A stretch of 53,055 bases of DNA, from NCBI GenBank assembly GCA_024645245.1, contig JAHEBN010000005.1, positions 4,818 through 57,872 on the forward strand. Reading direction: 5' to 3'. The position numbers were made by a program, and so were the translations under genes. Each line of letters begins with the position of its first letter. Positions within the stretch are counted from its first letter, which is position 1. A model generated the notes under the pieces. It searched no databases. It worked only from the letters and a program-made list of their open reading frames with translations, and was not told the DNA's origin. This DNA is from Jiulongibacter sp. GTDB taxonomy: Bacteria > Bacteroidota > Bacteroidia > Cytophagales > Spirosomataceae. Shown here in pieces: positions 43,052 to 51,890 of the stretch.

Positions 43052-45667
43052 ATGGAACTTTCGAAAACATACAATCCCAAAGAAACCGAAGATAAATGGT
43101 ATAAATACTGGATGGATAACGGCTTTTTTAAGTCGAAACCCGATCCGGATAAGGAGCCATACACCATAGTAATACCACCGCCTAATGTCACCGGGGTATT
43201 GCACATGGGTCACATGCTCAATAATACCATACAGGATGTATTGATTCGTAAGGCCAGAATGGAAGGGAAGGAAGCACTGTGGGTGCCAGGTACCGACCAT
43301 GCCTCTATTGCCACCGAGGCCAAAGTGGTAAATAAACTAAAAGAAGAGGGAATAAAGAAAACCGATATAGGTAGAGAAGAATTTTTGAAACATTGCTGGG
43401 AATGGACCGATAAATACGGGGGTATTATTCTTTCACAACTGCGGAAATTAGGTGCCAGTTGTGACTGGGATCGCACCCGATTTACTATGGAGGAAAGTCT
43501 CTACGATGCTGTAATTGAGGTGTTTGTTGATTTGCATAACAAAGGAGATATTTACAGAGGTTACCGAATGGTAAATTGGGATCCGGAAGCTAAAACCACG
43601 GTTTCGGATGAAGAGGTAATTACCGTTACCAAGCCGCAAAAACTGGTTTACATAAAATACGAAGGCAATGAAGGCGATGTGGTAATAGCCACTACCCGGC
43701 CGGAAACCATTATGGCCGATGCTGCTATTTGCGTAAACCCGGCGGATGAAAGATACCAGCATTTAATCGGCAAAAAAGTTCGGATTCCTTTGATTAACAG
43801 AGAGATAGCGGTAATTGCCGATGAGTATGTAGAAATGGAATTCGGTACGGGCTGCCTGAAAGTAACTCCGGCTCATGATCAGAATGACTTCGAATTGGGC
43901 AAAAAGCATAATCTGGAAGTAATTGATTTGTTAACAGATGATGGTAAGTTAAATGAAAAAGCTCAGATTCTGGTGGGTGAGGATCGCTTTATCGCCCGCA
44001 AAAAAATCATCAAAATGCTGGAGGAATCTGGCAATCTGGTAAAAGTTGAAGACTACAACTCTAATGTGGGAACATCGGAAAGAACAGGTGCGATCATCGA
44101 GCCAAAAATATCACTTCAGTGGTTCTTAAAAATGCAAAGATTGAGCGAGCCGGCATTGAAAAATGTAATGGATGATACCATACAGCTGATACCTGCAAAA
44201 TTCAAGAATACCTATAACCATTGGATGGAAAATGTACGCGATTGGTGTATAAGTCGCCAGCTTTTGTGGGGGCACCGTATACCGGCATATTACCTGGAAG
44301 ATGGCACGTGCATTGTGGCCAAAACTAAATTAGAGGCTCTGCGAATAGCCCGGGATAAATATCAACTTTATGCATTAAGTGAAAAAGATCTTACACAAGA
44401 TGAAGATGTGTTGGATACCTGGTTTAGCAGTTGGCTGTGGCCCATATCTGTATTCGATGGCTTTAAAGACCCTCAAAATGAAGATATTAACTATTACTAT
44501 CCAACTAATGATCTGGTTACAGGTCCGGATATTTTGTTTTTCTGGGTAGCCCGAATGATAATTGCCGGATATGAATTCAAAGGTCAGTTTCCTTTCAAAA
44601 ATGTGTATTTGACAGGTATTGTAAGAGATAAGCAGGGGCGTAAAATGTCTAAATCTTTGGGTAATTCGCCCGATCCTTTGGAATTGATAGAAAAGTACAG
44701 TGCCGACGCCATGCGTACAGCCATGTTGTTCAGTTCGCCGGCAGGAAATGATTTGCTTTTTGACGAAAAACTTTGCGAGCAAGGACGAAATTTTACCAAT
44801 AAAATCTGGAATGCTTTCCGCTTGATAAAGGGATTTGAAATTGCAGAAAAGGAAGATCAAAATCCGGCTGTGGAGTGGTTTCACTCTAAACTCAATGCCA
44901 CCGTGGCAGAGGTTACTGATCATTACAGCAAATTCAGGATGTCAGATGCACTGCTTTCCACTTATAACTTGATCTGGAATGACTTCTGCTCACAATACCT
45001 GGAGATGATAAAGCCGGCATTCGTGGATGGCAAAGCAGAACCGATTGCCAAAAATATATACGAATCTACCATTGGATTTTTTGATGAGTTGATGCGTTTG
45101 GTTCACCCATGGACGCCTTTTATTACGGAAGAAATCTGGCAGAATATCGAGGAAAGAGGAGAGAAGGCAACGATTTGTAAGGCTCAGTTTCCAATTGGTG
45201 GGGATGTGGATGATAAAATACTGGGCGATTTTGAAATGCTTACCGAGCTTATCACCTGGGTACGGAATACGCGTCAAGCCAAGCAACTTTCACCCAAGGA
45301 TGCCCTGCCTTTATTGGTTAAAACCAGTGATGCAAATAGAATTGAAAAACTTAAAACCTTGATTATTAAGTTGGGGAACATCTCCACGGTTTCATTCTCA
45401 GATCAAGTAGATGGAGTAACACTGGTAATTAAAAACGATGAATTCGGTTTGGATTTGGGTGAAAAACTCGATACCGAGACAGAAAAAGAAAACCTTAGGA
45501 AAGAGCTGGAATACACAATTGGCTTTAAAAAATCGGTGGAGGCAAAATTATCTAACCAGCGTTTTGTAAATAATGCAAAGCCTGATATTGTTCAACGCGA
45601 AAAAGACAAGCTTGCTGATGCGGAATCTAAAATTAAGGCGATTGAGGAGGCTTTAGGTAAATTGTAA
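43052..45667 (+). CDS. valS: Valyl-tRNA synthetase
   Basis: An 871-residue class I synthetase that charges tRNA-Val and edits mischarged threonine. The HIGH motif is in PPNVTGVLHMGHMLN near residues 42-55, and KMSKS is in GRKMSKSLGN near 530. The editing domain carries TTRPETIMAD. The C-terminal coiled coil that clasps tRNA (about 810-870) is complete. Length is normal. The next gene, murI, starts 13 nt downstream and is probably cotranscribed. Confidence 0.98.
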   Translation: MELSKTYNPKETEDKWYKYWMDNGFFKSKPDPDKEPYTIVIPPPNVTGVLHMGHMLNNTIQDVLIRKARMEGKEALWVPGTDHASIATEAKVVNKLKEEGIKKTDIGREEFLKHCWEWTDKYGGIILSQLRKLGASCDWDRTRFTMEESLYDAVIEVFVDLHNKGDIYRGYRMVNWDPEAKTTVSDEEVITVTKPQKLVYIKYEGNEGDVVIATTRPETIMADAAICVNPADERYQHLIGKKVRIPLINREIAVIADEYVEMEFGTGCLKVTPAHDQNDFELGKKHNLEVIDLLTDDGKLNEKAQILVGEDRFIARKKIIKMLEESGNLVKVEDYNSNVGTSERTGAIIEPKISLQWFLKMQRLSEPALKNVMDDTIQLIPAKFKNTYNHWMENVRDWCISRQLLWGHRIPAYYLEDGTCIVAKTKLEALRIARDKYQLYALSEKDLTQDEDVLDTWFSSWLWPISVFDGFKDPQNEDINYYYPTNDLVTGPDILFFWVARMIIAGYEFKGQFPFKNVYLTGIVRDKQGRKMSKSLGNSPDPLELIEKYSADAMRTAMLFSSPAGNDLLFDEKLCEQGRNFTNKIWNAFRLIKGFEIAEKEDQNPAVEWFHSKLNATVAEVTDHYSKFRMSDALLSTYNLIWNDFCSQYLEMIKPAFVDGKAEPIAKNIYESTIGFFDELMRLVHPWTPFITEEIWQNIEERGEKATICKAQFPIGGDVDDKILGDFEMLTELITWVRNTRQAKQLSPKDALPLLVKTSDANRIEKLKTLIIKLGNISTVSFSDQVDGVTLVIKNDEFGLDLGEKLDTETEKENLRKELEYTIGFKKSVEAKLSNQRFVNNAKPDIVQREKDKLADAESKIKAIEEALGKL

Positions 45668-45680
45668 ATTTTAATAGTTA

Positions 45681-46442
45681 ATGATTGGCGTTTTCGATTC
45701 TGGAATTGGCGGGCTAACCTTACTGCATGAGCTCACACGCTTGTTGCCTCATGAAGACTTTATCTATTTCGCAGATACCGATCATGTGCCGTATTCATAT
45801 CACCATCCCGAAGAAATCAGAATATTTGTTGAGAATGCCGTCTTATTCCTTCGCGAAAAAGGATGTGATGCTATTGTATTGGCTTGCAATACGGCCACAA
45901 ATGTTGCCGTGGAATATTTGCGATCCAAATATGATTTTCCCATTATAGCCATTCAACCGGCTGTAAAAGTAGCAGCAGACCACAGTGAAGACCACAACCG
46001 AATTCTTACCTGTGCCACACCGGTTACCTTGAAATCGGAGCGATACAATAACCTGGTTAAAACTTTAGGAATTGAAAATCGACTTGATAATTTGCCCCTT
46101 CCTAAATTGGTGGAATTTGCGGAAAAAGGAATTTTTGAAGGACCTGAGGTCGAAGAATATTTAAGAACAGAGATTGGTAAGTTGAATTCTGCAGACCACC
46201 ATTTTATAGTTCTGGGCTGTACGCATTTTACATTTTATGAAAAGTTGATCGAAAAATTGTTCCCCAATCTGGAAGCTGTAGATGGAAACGAAGGTACAGC
46301 CCGACAGGTTAAACGTATTTTGGAAAAAGAAAACCTGTTAAAAGTTTCTCGATCAGGCTACATTACTTTTTATGAATCCGGCAGAAAGGTTAAATACTTA
46401 GATAAATATCGAAATTTACTTGCAAAATTAAGGCTTAGCTAA
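45681..46442 (+). CDS. murI: Glutamate racemase
   Basis: A 253-residue cofactor-independent racemase making D-glutamate for peptidoglycan. The two catalytic cysteines are in VLACNTATN (near residue 73) and VLGCTHFTF (near 183), and the N-terminus IGVFDSGIGGLTLL is characteristic. It follows valS closely, and its end overlaps the convergent recO gene by 8 nt. Confidence 0.97.
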   Translation: MIGVFDSGIGGLTLLHELTRLLPHEDFIYFADTDHVPYSYHHPEEIRIFVENAVLFLREKGCDAIVLACNTATNVAVEYLRSKYDFPIIAIQPAVKVAADHSEDHNRILTCATPVTLKSERYNNLVKTLGIENRLDNLPLPKLVEFAEKGIFEGPEVEEYLRTEIGKLNSADHHFIVLGCTHFTFYEKLIEKLFPNLEAVDGNEGTARQVKRILEKENLLKVSRSGYITFYESGRKVKYLDKYRNLLAKLRLS

Positions 46443-47124
46443 GTACTTCCTTTAAAACCGTGAGCGATCGCAGTTCGCCAAACTCGGCTTGGTGGAGTTT
46501 GTAAAAGGCAAGTAAAATATCAAGTAGATGATTCCGGAAAGTTTTATTCATGTGCAAGGTTTCTTCATATTCGGAATTGAACAATGCATTCAAATAAATC
46601 CGCGTATTTTCATCAATCGGAATCCCAATACCAGCTTCACGAAATTGTTCCTCAATTTCTGCAGCATTTTCAGGAATAAAACCGAGATATAAGGCAAGTT
46701 TAGCCAAAAATTTCAAATGGAAATTTTCAATCCCAATTTTAGCATGATCTAAGGTCAATATGGAATGGTATAGAAAAAAGAATAAAGCTTCATTTTCTGT
46801 ATGCTCTTTAAGAGTTTTGTTCAGAATTTCGGTAAGAAAAATACCAATTGTGGTTTTATAGACTTCAAAGGGAATACCGGTGAGCGGATTCGGACATTTA
46901 ATTTCTGAAATGCGGTGGAGATCTTTTTTCTGATCGTGATAAACCACCAGTTCCAGTAAGGTAAGCGGTTGAAAAAGAGCGATTTTGTTTTTCCCTTTGC
47001 TGCTTCTCACTCCATTTTCAATATAACTCTGCACTCCGAATGCCTCCGTATAAATCTTCACGATCACCGAGGTTTCACGGTAAGATATATAATTAATTAC
47101 TATGCCTTTGGTTTTATGAAGCAT
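46435..47124 (-). CDS. recO: DNA repair protein RecO
   Basis: A 229-residue recombination mediator that helps RecA load on single-stranded DNA. The N-terminal OB fold contains KTKGIVINYISYRETSVIVK and TEAFGVQSYIENGVR, followed by a helical C-terminal domain. Bacteroidota RecO proteins often lack the zinc-binding cysteines, as here (a single CPNP). I start at the ATG at 47122-47124; the longer frame to 47169 overlaps the upstream oxidase gene too deeply. The 11-nt overlap with that gene implies translational coupling. Confidence 0.94.
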   Translation of the reverse strand: MLHKTKGIVINYISYRETSVIVKIYTEAFGVQSYIENGVRSSKGKNKIALFQPLTLLELVVYHDQKKDLHRISEIKCPNPLTGIPFEVYKTTIGIFLTEILNKTLKEHTENEALFFFLYHSILTLDHAKIGIENFHLKFLAKLALYLGFIPENAAEIEEQFREAGIGIPIDENTRIYLNALFNSEYEETLHMNKTFRNHLLDILLAFYKLHQAEFGELRSLTVLKEVLS

Positions 47125-47701
47125 GCCAAAGAAAAAACATAAAAATGATAAGCCAAACCACATCCACAAAATGCCAGTAAATGCTCACAAGCCTAAGCCT
47201 CAGTTGATTAGGTGGATTTACGCTGTATACATAAGAATCCACATAATTGGTATTGCTAAAGGCATCTTTAATCAAGTAGGTAATGGCAATCAGGCCGCCA
47301 AGCGAATGCAATAGGTGTAAGCCGGATAAAATATAAATAAATGCCCCACCGGTATTATTGGCAGGAGTTATCTGACTTTCATACATGATTTGCCAGCCTA
47401 ATATCTGAAAAACAATAAACAGTAAGGCAAACAAAAAGGTCAATGTGATAAAGCTGCGGTAACGGGCAAATTGCTCGTTTCTAATTGCCTGAGCAGCCAA
47501 ACTGATAAAAAGGCTACTAAGTAAAATAGAAAAGGTGCTTAGCCAGAAAACCCGCGGCAAATGAACCGGGATATCCTGGTTAGCCAGTTCTTTTTTTACA
47601 AATACCAAAAATATAAAGCCAAATAACAAAGCTGAGCTTGCCAAACCCAGGTATAACATAAAACGAAAAGGTTCTCTTCTTTTGGTAATCGGATTGGACA
47701 T
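47114..47701 (-). CDS. Cytochrome c oxidase subunit III-like protein
   Basis: A 195-residue membrane protein with five helices, of the haem-copper oxidase subunit III family. GLHLLHSLGGLIAI and the C-terminal YWHFVDVVWLIIFMFF are typical. It is short for the family (which usually has seven helices) and stands apart from other oxidase genes, between ispE (3 nt gap) and recO (overlap). In many Bacteroidota the oxidase operon holds two subunit III genes, so this may be a second copy with the main operon elsewhere. Confidence 0.9.
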   Translation of the reverse strand: MSNPITKRREPFRFMLYLGLASSALLFGFIFLVFVKKELANQDIPVHLPRVFWLSTFSILLSSLFISLAAQAIRNEQFARYRSFITLTFLFALLFIVFQILGWQIMYESQITPANNTGGAFIYILSGLHLLHSLGGLIAITYLIKDAFSNTNYVDSYVYSVNPPNQLRLRLVSIYWHFVDVVWLIIFMFFLWHAS

Positions 47702-47704
47702 GTA

Positions 47705-48514
47705 TCAGAGTTTACCTTCCCAAACAATGTAATCAGGAAATAGGTTTTTTAAATGTGTTTCTTTCTCAAAAATCCCATAGACAGTGGAGCCGCTGCCCGT
47801 CATAGAAGCGTAAATAGCCCCCGAATTATACAGATTTTCCTTTATCTCTTTAAGCACGGGGTATTTTAAAGAAAGGGGCTTTTCAAAGTCATTAACAATT
47901 TGGTTTTGCCATTCATTAATTGGTAGTTTTATCAATTTTTTAAGACTTAATTCAGGAGATTGGGGCGAAATAGAAGCATAAGCTTCCGCGGTACTTATAT
48001 GTATTTCAGGATTAACCAAACAAATGAAAAACGAGCTTAAGTCCAGATCAATTTCCTGAAATTTTATCCCTCTGTCATAACAAAAGACAGGTTTGTTTTC
48101 AATAAAAAAAGGGCAGTCGCTGCCCAATTCGGCAGCCATTTCTTCCAATTTGTTATCTGAAAGCGACAATTGGAATGTTTCATTGAAAAGTTTCAAGGCA
48201 AAAGCACCATCCGCCGAGCCACCACCAAGACCGGCCCCCATCGGTATAATCTTATGCAAATGTATTTTTGCAAATTGGTCGGCATTTAATAAAGATTTTA
48301 TCAAATGAAAAGCTTTGATTATCAAATTACTATCCGCATTCCCTGGAATAGCAAGACCGGTAGATTGAAAATCCAACTTATCGGAAGGAATGACTTCCAG
48401 GGCATCTTTCCAGCCAATTGGATAGAAAACGGACTCAATATTATGAAAACCATCGGTACGTTTTTCAGTAATATTTAATCCTATATTGATTTTGGCATTT
48501 GGAAAAACCAGCAT
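47705..48514 (-). CDS. ispE: 4-diphosphocytidyl-2-C-methyl-D-erythritol kinase
   Basis: A 269-residue GHMP kinase of the MEP isoprenoid pathway. The N-terminus PNAKINIGLNI, the ATP-binding PMGAGLGGGSADGA near residue 92, and the C-terminal MTGSGSTVYGIF are diagnostic. Length is normal. It is the first gene of an ispE-coxIII-recO minus-strand unit. Confidence 0.97.
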   Translation of the reverse strand: MLVFPNAKINIGLNITEKRTDGFHNIESVFYPIGWKDALEVIPSDKLDFQSTGLAIPGNADSNLIIKAFHLIKSLLNADQFAKIHLHKIIPMGAGLGGGSADGAFALKLFNETFQLSLSDNKLEEMAAELGSDCPFFIENKPVFCYDRGIKFQEIDLDLSSFFICLVNPEIHISTAEAYASISPQSPELSLKKLIKLPINEWQNQIVNDFEKPLSLKYPVLKEIKENLYNSGAIYASMTGSGSTVYGIFEKETHLKNLFPDYIVWEGKL

Positions 48515-48550
48515 TCAGAAAAAAGAGTTTTAAATTGAGAGGTATGATAT

Positions 48551-48641
48551 CAATGTCGTTTAGTTAAGCAATTTTTCAAAACCTCACCCTTAATCCCTCT
48601 CCGATTGAGAGGGATTAAGGACTCTTAATAAAACGACATTG
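48551..48641. repeat. Nested inverted repeat (MITE/REP-like palindrome)
   Basis: Outer arms CAATGTCGTTT (48551-48561) and AAACGACATTG (48631-48641) are perfect complements and continue imperfectly inward. Inside, CCTTAATCCCTCTC (48588-48601) and GAGAGGGATTAAGG (48607-48620) form a second perfect stem with a 5-nt loop. There is no coding capacity. It lies upstream of both ispE and rpsJ, so it is not an operon terminator; it resembles a small non-autonomous repeat. Confidence 0.65.
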
Positions 48642-48685
48642 GGTACGATATTACAAAAATATTTCAATCTTTAAGAAATAATTTC

Positions 48686-48693
48686 TACTTTTG
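48686..48693 (+). promoter_or_regulatory. Bacteroidota -7 box for rpsJ
   Basis: TACTTTTG followed by GCAGCCC matches TAnnTTTG. It would give a 5' leader of about 70 nt before the rpsJ ATG. Confidence 0.55.
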
Positions 48694-48768
48694 CAGCCCA
48701 ATTAGCTGAAGCCGGAGTTTATGGTTCTTTCGGGGGAGGCAATTGATCACATAAATAAAACGAACCAA

Positions 48769-49074
48769 ATGTCACAAAAAATCAGAATCAAACTGAAGTC
48801 ATTTGACCACAATCTAGTGGACAATTCGGCTGAAAAAATTGTTAAAGCTGTAAAAAGCACCGGTGCTATTGTTAGTGGCCCGATTCCTCTTCCAACCAGA
48901 AAGGAGAAATTTACAGTACTTCGTTCTCCTCACGTTTCCAAAAAATCAAGAGAGCAGTTTCAATTGTGTACCTACAAAAGATTGATCGATATTTTCTCGG
49001 CTAATCCTAAGACTGTAGATGCACTAATGAAATTAGAATTGCCATCTGGTGTGGATGTGGAGATCAAAGTTTAA
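48769..49074 (+). CDS. rpsJ: 30S ribosomal protein S10
   Basis: A 101-residue ribosomal protein, also the antitermination factor Nus[21 protein letters not shown] at the start and the [12 protein letters not shown] segment are diagnostic. I start at the ATG at 48769 because the upstream ATG at 48721 adds 16 residues not found in S10. Unusually, it is not followed by rplC and the S10 operon: a terminator comes at once, then a convergent YceI gene. Confidence 0.98.
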   Translation: MSQKIRIKLKSFDHNLVDNSAEKIVKAVKSTGAIVSGPIPLPTRKEKFTVLRSPHVSKKSREQFQLCTYKRLIDIFSANPKTVDALMKLELPSGVDVEIKV

Positions 49075-49096
49075 GTTTTTTGTTTTCCAGAACAAA

Positions 49097-49131
49097 GAAA
49101 AAGCCCGCTTGGATTTCCAAACGGGCTTTTC
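49097..49131. terminator. Bidirectional terminator between rpsJ and yceI-like genes
   Basis: Long stem AAAGCCCG...CGGGCTTT with an inner TTGG/CCAA pairing; T runs on both strands. It closes both convergent transcripts. Confidence 0.88.
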
Positions 49132-49151
49132 TTTTTAAGTCTTTTTTTAAA

Positions 49152-49718
49152 TTAGTCTTTTATAAACTCACCACTTGCAGTGATTTCTAATTCTTGTGAA
49201 ACAGGCATCTCGCTTTCGCCACCCACAGCCCAAAGGGTGCGGTTTATGGTAGCTGTAGCTTTCAAGCCAAGCTTTTGCTTCTGCGAACGCTGATCGGTCA
49301 CAGGTCCGTTCATCGTTACATCTAATGTAACCGGATTGGTTTTACCTTTCATGGTTAGATTACCGGTCATTTTGTATTTGTTACCTGCTACTTTAGTGAA
49401 AGACGTGCTTTTGAATGTCATCTTCGGGTATTTAGCGGCATCAAACCAGGATTCACCTTGCAGGTGACCATTACGCATCTCATTATCTGTATCAATGCTT
49501 GAGATATCAGCTGAGAAATCAAAAACGGCATCTGAAAGATCAGCTTTTTCGGCAGTGATTTTTGCATCAAAAACCTTGAATTTACCGGTTACTTCGGTAA
49601 GCATCATGTGTGTAATGTCAAATTTAACACCGGAATGAGCCTTATCAGGAGACCAGGTTTGTGCTTTTACTCCAAGAGCCAACACAGATAGTACAAAAAG
49701 GGAAAGAAACTTTTTCAT
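49152..49718 (-). CDS. YceI family protein, secreted
   Basis: A 188-residue lipocalin-like protein with a signal peptide (MKKFLSLFVLSVLALGVKA). YceI features are WSPDKAHSGVKFDITHMML, the FDAAKYPKMTFKST segment and GNLTMKGKTNPVTLDV. The family binds polyprenoid or fatty-acyl ligands in the periplasm; the physiological role is uncertain. The ATG at 49716-49718 places the signal at the N-terminus. It appears monocistronic. Confidence 0.93.
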   Translation of the reverse strand: MKKFLSLFVLSVLALGVKAQTWSPDKAHSGVKFDITHMMLTEVTGKFKVFDAKITAEKADLSDAVFDFSADISSIDTDNEMRNGHLQGESWFDAAKYPKMTFKSTSFTKVAGNKYKMTGNLTMKGKTNPVTLDVTMNGPVTDQRSQKQKLGLKATATINRTLWAVGGESEMPVSQELEITASGEFIKD

Positions 49719-49851
49719 TGGATAAATAATTATAAGTTGATACATATTTTGTCAATACAAATGTCTTAAAAATCTACTAAACTAATAGACTTTTTATATC
49801 ATTAACTTCGTGTTAACGATAAACCGGCTTTTTTCATCTATAATTGCCGGA

Positions 49852-50580
49852 TTATACTTTTCTGCTTTCAATAAAATCACGGAAATTTTTCTTGTAGGAA
49901 TCGCTTACACTCAGGTATTGATCTCTGATTTTTATCCGGTCTTTTTCGATTTCCTCTATGGCATCAAATGCGACGATATTGCTGTTATGAATGCGTATAA
50001 AACGATCAGAAGGTAAACTTTCTTCTAAAGATTTCATGGTTTGCAAGCTAATAATTTGTTTATCTTTAGTGATTACCCTCACGTAATCTTTCAAACCTTG
50101 TATATAGAGAATGTCTGATAGTTTTACTTTGAAAAGTTTGCTTCCATCTTTTAAAAAGATAAAATCAGTTTGATGGTTTGATGAAAAAGTAGCTTCAGCA
50201 GGTGTTGTTTTTGTTTTCCCTTCTTTTATTCGTTGCGAAGCTTTTTCCACAGCTTTCAGAAATCGCTCGAATGTGATTGGCTTGAGTAGATAGTCTAACA
50301 CGTCCAGCTCATAACCTTCCAGAGCAAATTCGGAATAGGCGGTTGTTAGAATTACCAATGGTTTTTTGGTCATCAGTTTCAACATAGAAATTCCGGTAAT
50401 CTCCTTCATTTGGATATCAGAAAAAACCAGGTCAACCTCATTCTCCCGGATGAATTCTAAGGCAAGCAATGGATTTCCAAAAGACTTTAGCAGTTTTAAG
50501 GATGGACTATTGCCAATATACTCCTCCAGCAGTTTTCTGGCTAAAGGTTCATCTTCAACTACGATGCATGATATTTCCAT
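49852..50580 (-). CDS. LytTR response regulator
   Basis: A 242-residue regulator with an N-terminal receiver domain (about 1-120; phospho-acceptor Asp in LVFSDIQM near residue 54, with VVEDEPLARK at the start) and a C-terminal LytTR DNA-binding domain (about 140-240; FIRIHNSNIV). It follows its histidine kinase gene by 3 nt, so the two form a two-component system. Target genes are unknown; the nearest is the TonB-dependent receptor divergent from the kinase. Confidence 0.95.
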   Translation of the reverse strand: MEISCIVVEDEPLARKLLEEYIGNSPSLKLLKSFGNPLLALEFIRENEVDLVFSDIQMKEITGISMLKLMTKKPLVILTTAYSEFALEGYELDVLDYLLKPITFERFLKAVEKASQRIKEGKTKTTPAEATFSSNHQTDFIFLKDGSKLFKVKLSDILYIQGLKDYVRVITKDKQIISLQTMKSLEESLPSDRFIRIHNSNIVAFDAIEEIEKDRIKIRDQYLSVSDSYKKNFRDFIESRKV

Positions 50581-50583
50581 ATA

Positions 50584-51624
50584 TCAGAGCTTTATGGTTA
50601 ATTTGGCAAGGTAGTTTTCGTCGCTTTCAATAATTTGTAAACTGTGTTTACCTTGATATTCCAAATTTAGTCTTCTTTTTATATTCGAAAGTCCTATTCC
50701 TGATTTTTCACTACTTGTATTATTAAGTGCAATACGGTTTTCAACAGAATAAGTACATTGATTCTTATCAAAACTCAGGCTTACATTTATTTTGCCGTTT
50801 TCCAATCCACCGCCAGTACCATGTTTAAAGGCATTTTCTAAAAATGTGATAAAAATAAATGGTGCAATTTGAAGGTTGTGGTAATCTCCGATTTTGGTAA
50901 AATTTATTTCAAAGTCATCTTCAAGCCTCATTTTTTCCAGACTGATGTAATTTTCTATGTATTCTATTTCTTTGCTCACCGGAACTCTATCCTGATTAGA
51001 GTCGTATATCATATACCGCATGATTTGCGAAAGCTTGGCTATTACATCCTTTGTCTTTGTTGATTGAGAATGAGCCAGGTAATATAAGTTGTTAAGCGTA
51101 TTAAATAAGAAATGTGGGTTTATCTGATCTTTCAAAAAGCGTAATTCAGCTGTAAGTTTTTCGTTTTCGATTTGTTCCCTTCTAACTTCCAGTTCAAACC
51201 AGTCTTTGGCAAATCGCAGCATGGCAATAAAGGCAACTACAAAAATTGAATTAAGCGTATGCTGAATAATGAATGATGGACGAGTGAAAAATTCGTTACT
51301 ATTCGGAAAAGCCTCCCGATAAAGCCACCTTTTATATATAACCTGTAAAAAAACAATAATTATAAGCGTAGGAATAATTTCCAATATGTACTTCCAGCTG
51401 TTTTTATGTTTTAAAAATTTAGGCAGGAAGAGAAAATAATTCAAATAACTTATGGTTACCAAAAGTAAAATCTGAATGACCGCATCCATAAGAGATAGGG
51501 TATAATTGGTAGTATCCCGATTGCCTTTTCCCATCGAAATCTGATAAAAAAAGAAAGAGAAATACATACACCAAAAGAAAATATGGATTATAATAAGTCG
51601 GTTTTTTTTGATCGATTCCAGCAT
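50584..51624 (-). CDS. LytS-type sensor histidine kinase
   Basis: A 346-residue membrane kinase. Four hydrophobic segments fill the first 150 residues, followed by the His_kinase domain, with the phospho-acceptor His in QINPHFLFNTLNNLYYLA near residue 188 and an ATPase part with FLENAFKHG and GIGLSNIKRRL. I start at the ATG at 51622-51624. The frame opens at a TTG at 51648, but the -7 box lies there. It acts with the LytTR regulator; the signal is not known. Confidence 0.93.
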   Translation of the reverse strand: MLESIKKNRLIIIHIFFWCMYFSFFFYQISMGKGNRDTTNYTLSLMDAVIQILLLVTISYLNYFLFLPKFLKHKNSWKYILEIIPTLIIIVFLQVIYKRWLYREAFPNSNEFFTRPSFIIQHTLNSIFVVAFIAMLRFAKDWFELEVRREQIENEKLTAELRFLKDQINPHFLFNTLNNLYYLAHSQSTKTKDVIAKLSQIMRYMIYDSNQDRVPVSKEIEYIENYISLEKMRLEDDFEINFTKIGDYHNLQIAPFIFITFLENAFKHGTGGGLENGKINVSLSFDKNQCTYSVENRIALNNTSSEKSGIGLSNIKRRLNLEYQGKHSLQIIESDENYLAKLTIKL

Positions 51625-51645
51625 TTGTAAATTACTAATTGAATT

Positions 51646-51653
51646 CAAATGTA
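51646..51653 (-). promoter_or_regulatory. Bacteroidota -7 box for the LytS/LytTR operon
   Basis: Reads TACATTTG on the minus strand (TAnnTTTG), with a TTG about 21 nt upstream. The position excludes the TTG start at 51648 for the kinase. Confidence 0.5.
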
Positions 51654-51890
51654 AACTATTAATTGGTTCATTTACAATGATATGCAGGTCTTTTTAGAGG
51701 TAAAATGCTTTCTATTCGATGCTTTCCGCCTCAAGTTCGATAAATAGCCCTGTTTTACCGACATGTGCATATTTAGGTGATTTTAAGCCAAATGTCGAAG
51801 GCTTTGGGCATCTGGTAGAATAAGCAAAAACGGAAGCTAAACCTTTATCATATTTGTTAAGTCGAAAGGCCAAACATTAAAATTAGCAAA

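Noticed and set aside
44375-44923. Minus-strand open frame of 182 codons
   Set aside because: It is antisense to the valS catalytic core; composition is that of a shadow frame.
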